Shown one piece after another: positions 17,451 to 25,183 of a stretch of 64,000 nucleotides of DNA. Under the pieces are notes generated by a model. The model saw only the letters and a list, made by a program, of their open reading frames with translations. It was not told where the DNA came from and searched no databases. Position 1 is the first letter of the stretch. Each line of letters opens with the position of its first letter. Made by a program: the position numbers and the translations under genes. This DNA comes from Marinilabilia rubra (GTDB taxonomy: Bacteria > Bacteroidota > Bacteroidia > Bacteroidales > Marinilabiliaceae): contig NZ_QEWP01000015.1 in NCBI RefSeq assembly GCF_003121985.1, forward strand, positions 37,844 through 101,843. The letters are read 5' to 3'.

Positions 17451-18932
17451 ATGCACAAAAAGGACATTGCCATTGTCTTTGACTGTGGCGCTACCAATAT
17501 CAGAGTTATTGCCATCGACACACGCGGAACAATTATCGCTTCGGAATCGTTCCCCAATGAAACCACAGAAGACCCCCACTTGCAAGGAGGAAGAATCTGG
17601 GATCTGGAAGCGCTATGGAATAAGTTCTGCAAGGCATCGAAAGCTGTAATGGCTAAAACAGATGCCAGCCGAATAGCTGGTGTTACAGTTACTACGTTTG
17701 GCGTTGATGGCGCCTTTCTGGATCAAAACCAGGAACTATTATACCCTGTGATTTCGTGGCAATGTGAGCGCACCAAACCAATTGCCGCCAATATAGAGAA
17801 GTATTTTCCCCTTGAGGAACTGTATGCCATAAGCGGTGTTTTTCCTTATGTTTTCAATACCATCTTTAAAATGATATGGTTTAAAGAAAACAAACCGGAG
17901 GTTATTGAAAATGCTGATCGTTTTGCGTTTATTCCATCACTGTTTATCCGGAAACTGGGAGGAAGCCCTTTGAACGATGCAACCATGACAGGGACATCCA
18001 TGATGGCCGACCTGAAGCAAAGGAAATTCGCTAAAGGTATTCTTCAAAGGCTGGACCTCCCTCCTTCCCTATTTGGAGAAATTGCCGAACCCGGACAATT
18101 GGCCGGAGAGGTGGATGAAGTTGCTTCAAAAGCAACAGGGTTGCCTAAGGGTTCACCATTATTTTTTGCAGGACACGACACCCAGTTTGCACTCATAGGT
18201 TCGGGGGCCGCTTTAAATCAACCCGTACTGAGTTCCGGCACCTGGGAAATACTGATGGCCCGCAGCAGAGATTTCACAACAACCTCAAAGGAACTGGCAT
18301 TAAACTTAACCACCGAAGCAGATGCAGAAAAAGGACTTTTCAACATCGGTCAAAACTGGATGGGTTCAGGGGTATTGGAATGGTTTTCCGGAAATTTTTA
18401 TCCTGAGTTGAGTGGAGATGATTTATATGAAACCATGATAAGAGATGCCCAAAGTATACATCCCGGAAGCCACGGACTCATGGTCAATCCTACGTTTTTC
18501 AGCGACAGCAAAAATAAGGGGGGTACAATCCATGGTCTTTCACTCCGGACTTCCAGGGCCCACATATACCGCGCGTTACTGGAGAGTCTGGCCTATCAGC
18601 TTCGTGAAAGTCTGGAAACCCTCCAGAAAGCCGGCAATTTTAAGGCAGCACAAATCATCTGTGTAGGAGGCGGGTCTAAAAATCGCTTATGGAACCAGCT
18701 TAGGGCAGATGTGTGTAACCTGCCTCTGCAGGTCATCGATCACAAGGAAACGACCGTCCTTGGGGCAGCCCTTTTCGTCTTTAAAGGATCAGGACTTTAT
18801 AGCAACATCGACGAAGCAAGATCGGGCATAAATTACCAACCTGAAACATTCACCCCATCAGAAGAAAAAGAGGTTTATGAGGAATTATTTCAGAAAAATC
18901 TTAGTTTTAAAAAGAAAACGCAGGATTTTTAA
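17451..18932 (+). CDS. fucK: FGGY-family carbohydrate kinase, probable L-fuculokinase
   Basis: A 493-residue sugar kinase of the hexokinase/actin fold. The N-terminal phosphate loop IVFDCGATNIRVIAID, VTTFGVDGAFLD, the catalytic-region AGHDTQFALIGSGA, SSGTWEILMA and C-terminal VGGGSKNRLWNQLRADV follow FGGY order. Position between fucI and fucU makes L-fuculose the likely substrate, giving L-fuculose 1-phosphate. Rhamnulokinase would be the alternative by sequence alone. The gap to fucU is only 17 bases. Confidence 0.9.
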   Translation: MHKKDIAIVFDCGATNIRVIAIDTRGTIIASESFPNETTEDPHLQGGRIWDLEALWNKFCKASKAVMAKTDASRIAGVTVTTFGVDGAFLDQNQELLYPVISWQCERTKPIAANIEKYFPLEELYAISGVFPYVFNTIFKMIWFKENKPEVIENADRFAFIPSLFIRKLGGSPLNDATMTGTSMMADLKQRKFAKGILQRLDLPPSLFGEIAEPGQLAGEVDEVASKATGLPKGSPLFFAGHDTQFALIGSGAALNQPVLSSGTWEILMARSRDFTTTSKELALNLTTEADAEKGLFNIGQNWMGSGVLEWFSGNFYPELSGDDLYETMIRDAQSIHPGSHGLMVNPTFFSDSKNKGGTIHGLSLRTSRAHIYRALLESLAYQLRESLETLQKAGNFKAAQIICVGGGSKNRLWNQLRADVCNLPLQVIDHKETTVLGAALFVFKGSGLYSNIDEARSGINYQPETFTPSEEKEVYEELFQKNLSFKKKTQDF

Positions 18933-18949
18933 ACAAAAATTAAACAACC

Positions 18950-19381
18950 ATGCTAAAAGGAATATCTCCACTAATCAGTCCGGAATTGCTTCACGCTTTA
19001 GCCTCCATGGGGCATGGCGATGAAATTGTTCTGGCAGACGCCCACTTTCCCGGCCACAGCCTCAACCAACGTGTGCTAAGGGCCGACGGACTCAGGATCC
19101 CTGACTTACTGGAAGCTATTCTGCCTCTTTTTGAACTGGACAATTATGTACCACACCCATTAATCATGATGACCCCGGTTCAGGGAGACATCCCTGATTA
19201 TCAAGTGGAAGAATCCTACCTCAAGAAAATCCACAAAACCAATCCGGAGGTGGCCCCGATTCAACGAATGGAAAGATATGCCTTTTATGAAAGTGTGAAA
19301 AACGCATATGCGGTTGTAATGACGGGTGAAACCGCCAAATATGGAAACATTATACTGAAAAAGGGGGTGACACCCATTTAG
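18950..19381 (+). CDS. fucU: L-fucose mutarotase
   Basis: This 143-residue RbsD/FucU-family protein interconverts alpha- and beta-L-fucose so that the isomerase gets its preferred anomer. The family signatures are [26 protein letters not shown] (in pieces), [10 protein letters not shown] with the catalytic His, and [19 protein letters not shown] followed by [10 protein letters not shown]. It lies 17 bases after the kinase and 60 before the permease. Length is normal. Confidence 0.95.
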   Translation: MLKGISPLISPELLHALASMGHGDEIVLADAHFPGHSLNQRVLRADGLRIPDLLEAILPLFELDNYVPHPLIMMTPVQGDIPDYQVEESYLKKIHKTNPEVAPIQRMERYAFYESVKNAYAVVMTGETAKYGNIILKKGVTPI

Positions 19382-19441
19382 AATCACCTTCATCGCAGTT
19401 TTATCTAAAAATCTACACACCAAGTCTCAAAAAATCTACAC

Positions 19442-20728
19442 ATGACCACCAAATCAAAAGTTGTTGAAAAAAAATACTTAGTTCCCTTCATCCTTATCAC
19501 AAGTTTGTTTGCCTTATGGGGATTTGCCAATGACATCACCAATCCTATGGTAGCAGCCTTTAAGACCGTAATGGAGATGTCGAATGCCAGGGCATCGCTT
19601 ATTCAGTTTGCCTTTTACGGAGGCTATGCCACCATGGCCATTCCGGCAGCTTTGTTCGTGCAACGCTTCAGCTACAAAAAGGCAATTCTTCTGGGGTTGA
19701 CACTTTATGCCATTGGAACATTGCTGTTTTGGCCGGCTGCCAAATATGAAGTATTCGAATTTTTCCTGATTGCCTTGTACATACTCACTTTTGGTTTGGC
19801 ATTTCTTGAAACAACCGCCAATCCATACATCCTCTCACTCGGTAGTGACGAAACAGCCACCCGCCGGCTCAACCTCGCCCAGGCGTTTAATCCAATGGGA
19901 TCGTTACTGGGAATGTTTGTAGCGTCTCAGGTGATTCTAAAATCCTTACAATCGGACATTCGAAACGAAGCAGGGGCATTGGTCTTTCCCACGCTCGACG
20001 AAGCCGGTAAAGCAGCCATCCGCACACAGGATCTGGCAGTAATCCGTGATCCTTATCTTATACTTGGCCTGGTTGTTCTGTGTATGCTTGTGCTCATTGC
20101 CTTTACCAAAATGCCTAAAACCGGACATGCAAACCACATTCACCCCATGCAATCGTTCCGGAATCTGATAAAAAACAGGCGTTACAGGGAAGGCGTTTTG
20201 GCTCAGGTTTTCTATGTGGCTGCACAAATTATGTGCTGGACCTTCATCATTCAGTATGCCGAAAATCTGGGCATCGACAAATCCACCGCACAGCTTTACA
20301 ACATCGTGGCAATGGGCATATTTCTCACCAGCCGTTTCATAAGTACCTTCCTGATGAAATATGTAAATGCCCGAAAGCTGCTAATGATATTTGCCCTGGG
20401 AGGGATGGGCACCATAACAGGTACCATTTTGATTGAAGGTATGGCCGGACTGTATTTTCTGATAGCCACTTCAGCTTTTATGTCATTGATGTTCCCGACC
20501 ATTTACGGCATTGCGCTGGAAGGAATCGGAAAAGATGCCACATTGGGATCCGCCGGTTTGGTAATGGCCATTGTTGGCGGAGCGCTTATGCCTCCTTTAC
20601 AGGGGGCCATTATTGACATGGGAACGGTAGGGCCATTACCGGCAGTGAATGCTTCCTTTATACTTCCATTTATCAGTTTTGTGATGATTTCTATTTATGG
20701 ATACCGGAGTTACAGATTAATGAAATGA
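19442..20728 (+). CDS. fucP: L-fucose:H+ symporter
   Basis: A 428-residue major-facilitator protein with twelve predicted membrane helices. It matches FucP: VPFILITSLFALWGFANDIT at the N terminus (helix 1), QFAFYGGYATMAIPAALFV (helix 2), FGLAFLETTANPYILSLG (helix 4) and a second half from QVFYVAAQIMCWTFIIQY on. The acid in helix 1 (ANDIT) is the conserved Asp of the family. It takes L-fucose across the inner membrane with a proton. Last gene of the operon, followed by a strong terminator. Confidence 0.95.
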   Translation: MTTKSKVVEKKYLVPFILITSLFALWGFANDITNPMVAAFKTVMEMSNARASLIQFAFYGGYATMAIPAALFVQRFSYKKAILLGLTLYAIGTLLFWPAAKYEVFEFFLIALYILTFGLAFLETTANPYILSLGSDETATRRLNLAQAFNPMGSLLGMFVASQVILKSLQSDIRNEAGALVFPTLDEAGKAAIRTQDLAVIRDPYLILGLVVLCMLVLIAFTKMPKTGHANHIHPMQSFRNLIKNRRYREGVLAQVFYVAAQIMCWTFIIQYAENLGIDKSTAQLYNIVAMGIFLTSRFISTFLMKYVNARKLLMIFALGGMGTITGTILIEGMAGLYFLIATSAFMSLMFPTIYGIALEGIGKDATLGSAGLVMAIVGGALMPPLQGAIIDMGTVGPLPAVNASFILPFISFVMISIYGYRSYRLMK

Positions 20729-20756
20729 TAAGATCCTGAAGATTGTATTGTAATTG

Positions 20757-20789
20757 AAAAAGGCTGCTCTTTCACGAGGCAGCCTTTTT
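20757..20789 (+). terminator. Rho-independent terminator of the fuc operon
   Basis: An 11-bp perfect stem AAAAAGGCTGC / GCAGCCTTTTT with a ten-base loop ends in a T run. It lies 28 bases after fucP and faces the convergent TlpA gene, so it can serve both. Confidence 0.85.
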
Positions 20790-20812
20790 ACTGTTTTCTT
20801 CGATATTTTTAT

Positions 20813-21343
20813 CTACTGACCAGCTTCATCTAAAATCAGCAGATCTAATAAGTCAACCATTTTTTCAAATTCCTCTTTAGAAAACCCTTGCGAGGCATAC
20901 ACAATTTCGCCATCGGCATCGATAATATAATTGCGAGGAATATACCTCGTAGCAAATTTGGTATAAACAGACTTGTCTTTATCTCCATACATGGGAATCT
21001 GAAAACCCTGTTCTTTCTTAAAAGTGTCAACTTCTTCCTGATCATGCCCCCGTCCAATGGCCATCAGTTTAAAATTATCCTTCGTCTTATATTTATCCCA
21101 AACATCCTTTTGCAGAAATGGCAACTCTTTTCGGCATGGGCCACACCAGGTTGCGAAGAAATTAATAAACACCACACTTCCTTCATAATCGGAAATATTC
21201 AGAGTTTTCCCATCCTCTATCTCAATCGCGAATTCCGGAACCTTATCTCCCTTCTCTACTACGTCAAAACCCTGGCCAACTAATGATAATGAAAAGACAG
21301 AGAAAAGAAAAAGAATTGCCAGGCGATGAAAAAAAATTTTCAT
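20813..21343 (-). CDS. TlpA-family thiol-disulfide oxidoreductase
   Basis: A 176-residue exported thioredoxin-fold protein. I choose the ATG at 21341-21343 because it starts directly before the signal peptide (KIFFHRLAILFLFSVFSLSL). An in-frame ATG nine codons upstream is possible. The active site is FFATWCGPCRKEL (Cys67 and Cys70), followed by the AhpC/TSA-like insert and the cis-Pro region TRYIPRNYIIDADG. It probably reduces periplasmic protein thiols, for example in cytochrome maturation or oxidative defence. It is a single gene, convergent with fucP. Confidence 0.9.
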   Translation of the reverse strand: MKIFFHRLAILFLFSVFSLSLVGQGFDVVEKGDKVPEFAIEIEDGKTLNISDYEGSVVFINFFATWCGPCRKELPFLQKDVWDKYKTKDNFKLMAIGRGHDQEEVDTFKKEQGFQIPMYGDKDKSVYTKFATRYIPRNYIIDADGEIVYASQGFSKEEFEKMVDLLDLLILDEAGQ

Positions 21344-21480
21344 TGTTATCGTTTTAAATTTTAGGACCATTTTTATTTGAAGTTTTCAGGTTTATAATTT
21401 GTTATTGAAAGTATCCCTGACAACTTCACTGCAAAAATAAGACAAATAGCATTAACCTCGTTGGAAAGTCGGTCTTATTT

Positions 21481-21632
21481 AGTGTTTGTCTAGAAAGTCC
21501 AACTTCTGCGTTGTTGCTCAAAATCTAAATCCTCAAATACAATAGTATTCTGCGGTTTAGATTTTTCACACGCCTTGAATTTGAACTTTCTAGTTCAAAC
21601 ACGTGAAAAACGCTTAGTTTATGGACAGAGAC
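21481..21632. repeat. MITE-like repeat family B, copy 1
   Basis: Left end AGTGTTTGTCTAGAAAGTCC and right end GCTTAGTTTATGGACAGAGACT form an imperfect inverted pair. A second inverted pair lies inside (GTGTTTG...CTAGAAAGT at the left, GAACTTTCTAGTTCAAACAC near 21583-21602). A relative with matching ends is at 63478-63653. No coding potential. Confidence 0.6.
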
Positions 21633-21641
21633 TATTTAGTC

Positions 21642-21790
21642 TTTGCAAGAAACCTCCGATAACTGCGTTGCGCTCATCTTATTTGCCAGTCATTCACAGA
21701 AGTAAACTCATGACATTCAAGACTCGCGAGCCTTATTCCCGAAGTTTTCTTATTAAAGCCGTCGAAAAAAAGAGGGTTTTCTTGCAGGCA
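21642..21790. repeat. MITE-like repeat family C
   Basis: The ends TGCAAGAAACCTCC (from 21644) and GAGGGTTTTCTTGCAGGCA (to 21790) are inverted repeats around a non-coding interior. It sits ten bases after family B, so two elements are nested back to back between the TlpA gene and the next minus-strand gene. Confidence 0.55.
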
Positions 21791-21811
21791 TTCTTTAGAT
21801 GTTCCTCTTTA

Positions 21812-22657
21812 TCACTTCCCAAACACTTCAAAAAATGCCTCCACATCTTTAATATCCTGTAAGCCCAGTATCCAGCAAGCTTCAGAAAGGTCGGAGAAGT
21901 CTACCCCTCCGGCAGCGATGGCTTCATTGTTGTAGCGTCCCTCTTTTCCATTGTATTGATGGCTCAAATCCACTGCCAGCTGCCATATTTCGAGCAACTT
22001 GGGATTTTTAATTTGTTTTTTAAGCTGAATATTTTCAGGAGTGCGGAACCCAGGAGTTCCGTTTCCCTCGGCATTTCCATCGGGAATTTTGTGATAATCT
22101 GCGTTTGTTTTTACAAACCGGAGGCATTCAGGAGTGGTTACCTCCTCGTTCCAATCACTATGCTGGACAACATGGAAGCGCTGCTTAGTATCAATCTCAG
22201 GCAAATCTTTTTGAATGGCCTTTATCAACGCTGCAGAAAAATCGGACTGACCGGCTTCGGCAATCCACACATCTCCCTTATTGGCAAGAATAGGTTTTAC
22301 TATGGTTTTGACCTTCTCCACAGCCTTTTCAAAGTTTGCATGGGCATCGGTCCAGTTATCGCCAAAGGCCTCCAGGAACAATGGGTTGGGCGGGACATAC
22401 AACCCCTCCTGCATGCCATAAGCTCCGGCTACTGCATGATAATTAATTCCGGCAAAGGCAGAATCCGACAGGAGTGTGGCCAAAGCGGCGACGGTATGAA
22501 GGTCATCGACATCCGTTTTGCAATCAAATTGGGCCAATAAAAGGTCTTTTTCCTTGTTGAAGCTTCCGGCTTTTGCTGTCCCATTGGCTGCGGCGACACC
22601 ATTGAAGCACATTGAAAGCATTACCGACACAGAAAACAGTATTGTTTTAAATTTCAT
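21812..22657 (-). CDS. Secreted nucleoside-hydrolase-like protein, function unknown
   Basis: A 281-residue protein with a signal peptide (about 1-24, FNGVAAANG). After it comes LLLAQFDCKTDVDDLHTVAA, an Asp-rich motif similar to the Ca2+-binding DTDxGxDD of nucleoside hydrolases, with substitutions. DVWIAEAGQSDFSAALIKAI resembles their second conserved strand, and the C terminus ends GLQDIKDVEAFFEVF. I infer a nucleoside-hydrolase-like or DUF1593-like fold with an exported location; the reaction is unknown. It lies next to remnants of a carbohydrate-binding gene, so a role in glycan use is possible. Confidence 0.6.
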   Translation of the reverse strand: MKFKTILFSVSVMLSMCFNGVAAANGTAKAGSFNKEKDLLLAQFDCKTDVDDLHTVAALATLLSDSAFAGINYHAVAGAYGMQEGLYVPPNPLFLEAFGDNWTDAHANFEKAVEKVKTIVKPILANKGDVWIAEAGQSDFSAALIKAIQKDLPEIDTKQRFHVVQHSDWNEEVTTPECLRFVKTNADYHKIPDGNAEGNGTPGFRTPENIQLKKQIKNPKLLEIWQLAVDLSHQYNGKEGRYNNEAIAAGGVDFSDLSEACWILGLQDIKDVEAFFEVFGK

Positions 22658-22767
22658 TTTATGTAGATTTTTGATTTGTAGATTTGACCATGTATTGATG
22701 GGTTTATCTCAAAAATTGATCCCTGCGTATCTTTCGCTCCGCAAACATTTACACAAAAATCCTGTTA

Positions 22768-23262
22768 TGAGCTGGTTTTTACCGGGAATGCAAACGAGCC
22801 ATTGCCGAAATGGGTAAGATCATGTGCCTTATCATCAGTAACACCAAAGCCCCACCAAAACCCCATTATTGGAAGTAAAAGACATGGTTTCTTCCCCCTC
22901 ATAAGCTTCGGTGGTGGTAGCCGTCAGCGTATTCTCCCAAATATAAATATACCTGCCCACATCATCAATCAGCAAATTCTCTGAAACGTTAGAATTTTCA
23001 GTGTAGACTCCGTAATAATTAGAAAGATCAACTCCTGCAGTAGAATTCAGACCAAAGCCATATCAAGTGCCTGAATGTGGGGCATAAAAAGCCATCACTT
23101 CAGAACCATCGCAAGAGGGCGTTCTTCAAGAGGGACAAGGGTATTCTCCCACATTTGAAGGGAATTACTCATCTCATCCAGCACAAAATTTTCAGTAATA
23201 GCAGGATTTTCGCTAAAAACCCCGTATTAACCAGCAACCGGAGAAGCCGGAGGCGTCACCAT
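22768..23262 (-). pseudogene. Remnant of a duplicated carbohydrate-binding-type domain gene
   Basis: Read on the minus strand, two related blocks survive with stops and frameshifts. Block 1 (about 23250-23080) reads YGVFSENPAITENFVLDEM then WENTLVPLEE. Block 2 (about 23030-22770) reads YGVYTENSNVSENLLIDDV, IYIWENTLTATTTEAYEGEE and, after a shift, AHDLTHFGNGSFAFPVKTS. The shared pattern YGVxxEN...WENTL...YEG is one I associate with galactan-binding modules in secreted Bacteroidota glycosidases. At least four stops or shifts break it, so it cannot be expressed intact. Confidence 0.6.
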
Positions 23263-23266
23263 CCTT

Positions 23267-23518
23267 CTATTTCCGATGTATCCTTTTTGTTAATGAATAA
23301 CCTTTCCCATTACAATGAGTTATAAAATTGCCACCTTGTATTATTCCAGAATCATTTTTCTGTTGAACGACCTCTCTTTCAGCTATTTTTTCATTATTTA
23401 GACCAAAAACTTGACTTGAAGCTTTAATTCGGCAAATAAAACTTAATAAAAAACAAACTATCAACAAAAAGGCAACAACCTTAAGAGATACAATCAATTT
23501 TTTTACAGGATTTTTCAT
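23267..23518 (-). CDS. Small hypothetical protein with one membrane segment
   Basis: An open frame of 83 residues starts MKNPVKKLIVSLKVVAFLLIV and has a hydrophobic segment at about 8-28, like a signal anchor. The rest has no recognised domain. It lies directly upstream of, and on the same strand as, the decayed binding-domain gene, so it may be the broken 5' end of that gene or unrelated. Confidence 0.3.
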   Translation of the reverse strand: MKNPVKKLIVSLKVVAFLLIVCFLLSFICRIKASSQVFGLNNEKIAEREVVQQKNDSGIIQGGNFITHCNGKGYSLTKRIHRK

Positions 23519-23553
23519 GATTCAGGTTTATACCGTCCGACAATTGAAAACCG

Positions 23554-23589
23554 CAAAAAATGAAGCCCACAAAAATCTGTGGACTTCAT
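23554..23589 (-). terminator. Terminator after the T9SS protein gene
   Basis: On the minus strand ATGAAGTCCACA, a short loop and TGTGGGCTTCAT form a stem of about 12 bp followed by TTTTTT. It lies 26 bases after the stop at 23615. Confidence 0.85.
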
Positions 23590-23614
23590 GAAAGGATTCG
23601 GCAGGTAATATTAA

Positions 23615-24907
23615 TTAGTGAACGATTACTTTGGTTGCATTAACAAACCCTTTATCTGCATCAAAGATTCGAACGATAAAAATACCGTTGGCTTTAAGAT
23701 TGATACTTTCCCGATTCTCTGAAATATTTTCAACACATACCTTCTTACCGGAAATGTCGTAGACCTCAATCAAGCCTCCTACGTAATCTGCAACATTAGC
23801 TATCAAAAGATTTCGTTTGCTGACATAGATATTCACATCTCCAGATTCCACTGAAACAGTTGCTGTCGGAACCGACATCATAACATCGTCCCAGTAAAAA
23901 ATCTCATCACTAGCGGGGGTTGTTCCAAAATCGAAAAAGATGGAAGCTTTATCATAGTTGGTATTGATATCGAAAGCCATAGTGCCATTAACAACATTGC
24001 TCAAATCAAACACCAGTTTTTCCCACTGGTTAGCAACTGTTGTGGTTACTTCGGTTTCAGCGGTAAGTGTATTATCATTTGAATCTTCAACTTTAAAACG
24101 AACCGGAATACCCGCCGATGGCGAATAAACCATTACGGTCATCATGGTATTGTCGGCAGTAAAAGGAATTGGAGAGGCAAAGCCATAAGGCGTACTAATG
24201 GTTGTTCCGGCCCAGGTTTGAGCTCCGGCAGTTTTTGTGGATACCGCAACGGTATTATTAGCATTTTCAGGGTCAACTCCAAGCTCTGTTGAATTACCGC
24301 CAAAGTCGGTTAATGTGTAATCGGTAGCAGAACTTTCAAAATCAACGGGGAGATCAATCTGGTCAAGACCAGTGGGTTCATTTACCAGCCGAACATCATC
24401 AAACAAATAAGTAAAATCCGCAGAGCCATCCCCCATAGTGCCCAAATCGAAAATAAACACCACTTTTTGATAGGAATTACCGGTATTAATAAGACTAAAA
24501 TCAAAAGTCAATTCCTCCCACTCATTGGCTTTGGTTGTGGCGACTTCTTTTTCGAAATTAACTCCTGAGTCATTTAGATTCTCTACTTTCAACAGCAATT
24601 TAGCACCTGCTTTAGGAGAGAATACTTTCACTTTAAATGTTTTGTTGGTTGAAAAATCAATAGGGTTGTCCAGCGTTATTAAACTTCCCCCCCAGGTTTG
24701 TCCGGCATTTTTAATCATCTGAGCCACCTGGCTGCTGGTATTTATTCCTGAAGACTGAGGATTACTTATAACAGTGGTTTCACCTCCGTCAAAATCATTA
24801 AAAGCATAATCTCCGGGAGCAGATTCAAAGTCAAGGGGTAGATCAACAGCTCGAAGCATTCCGGTGGTTGCAATAAACATTGCCAAAATGGTAAAGATTT
24901 TCTTCAT
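23615..24907 (-). CDS. Secreted two-domain carbohydrate-binding-like protein with T9SS sorting domain
   Basis: A 430-residue protein with signal peptide (1-20). Two homologous beta-sandwich domains follow: domain 1 about 22-175 (LPLDFESAPGDYAFNDFDGG ... TYLFDDVRLV) and domain 2 about 182-345 (LPVDFESSATDYTLTDFGGN ... FYWDDVMMSV). The order FES-DY-DF, QTWAG, WEKLVFD and DDV resembles CBM4/9-like modules of surface glycan-binding proteins. The C-terminal 75 residues (GGLIEVYDISGKKVCVENIS ... KVIVH) are a type A sorting domain for type IX secretion and surface attachment. The protein has no catalytic domain. The upstream promoter is good and a terminator follows. Confidence 0.88.
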   Translation of the reverse strand: MKKIFTILAMFIATTGMLRAVDLPLDFESAPGDYAFNDFDGGETTVISNPQSSGINTSSQVAQMIKNAGQTWGGSLITLDNPIDFSTNKTFKVKVFSPKAGAKLLLKVENLNDSGVNFEKEVATTKANEWEELTFDFSLINTGNSYQKVVFIFDLGTMGDGSADFTYLFDDVRLVNEPTGLDQIDLPVDFESSATDYTLTDFGGNSTELGVDPENANNTVAVSTKTAGAQTWAGTTISTPYGFASPIPFTADNTMMTVMVYSPSAGIPVRFKVEDSNDNTLTAETEVTTTVANQWEKLVFDLSNVVNGTMAFDINTNYDKASIFFDFGTTPASDEIFYWDDVMMSVPTATVSVESGDVNIYVSKRNLLIANVADYVGGLIEVYDISGKKVCVENISENRESINLKANGIFIVRIFDADKGFVNATKVIVH

Positions 24908-24954
24908 AACTATTCGTTTTAAATATTTAAATAAATGATTTAGGTAGTTGACTT

Positions 24955-24984
24955 CAAAGCTACACCCAGAACATTTATTAGCAA
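24955..24984 (-). promoter_or_regulatory. Promoter of the T9SS protein gene
   Basis: On the minus strand TTG (24982-24984), a 19-base spacer and TAGCTTTG (24955-24962) match the Bacteroidota promoter consensus fully. It lies about 48 bases upstream of the start codon. Confidence 0.75.
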
Positions 24985-25183
24985 TATTTAACAGTTATAC
25001 ACAAACCTTACATTGCCCCCTACAACACCTATACAACAACACGCAAACCACTCATTGGTACGCTCTTAAATTGCCTTCAAAATACATCAGATTGTAAGAT
25101 TCATAGATTTAATTATCGACAGGCAGAAATTTTACAGGCAAAAGGCAGAAGAAAAGTAATTAACTGAATAGCGACGTAAAAAG

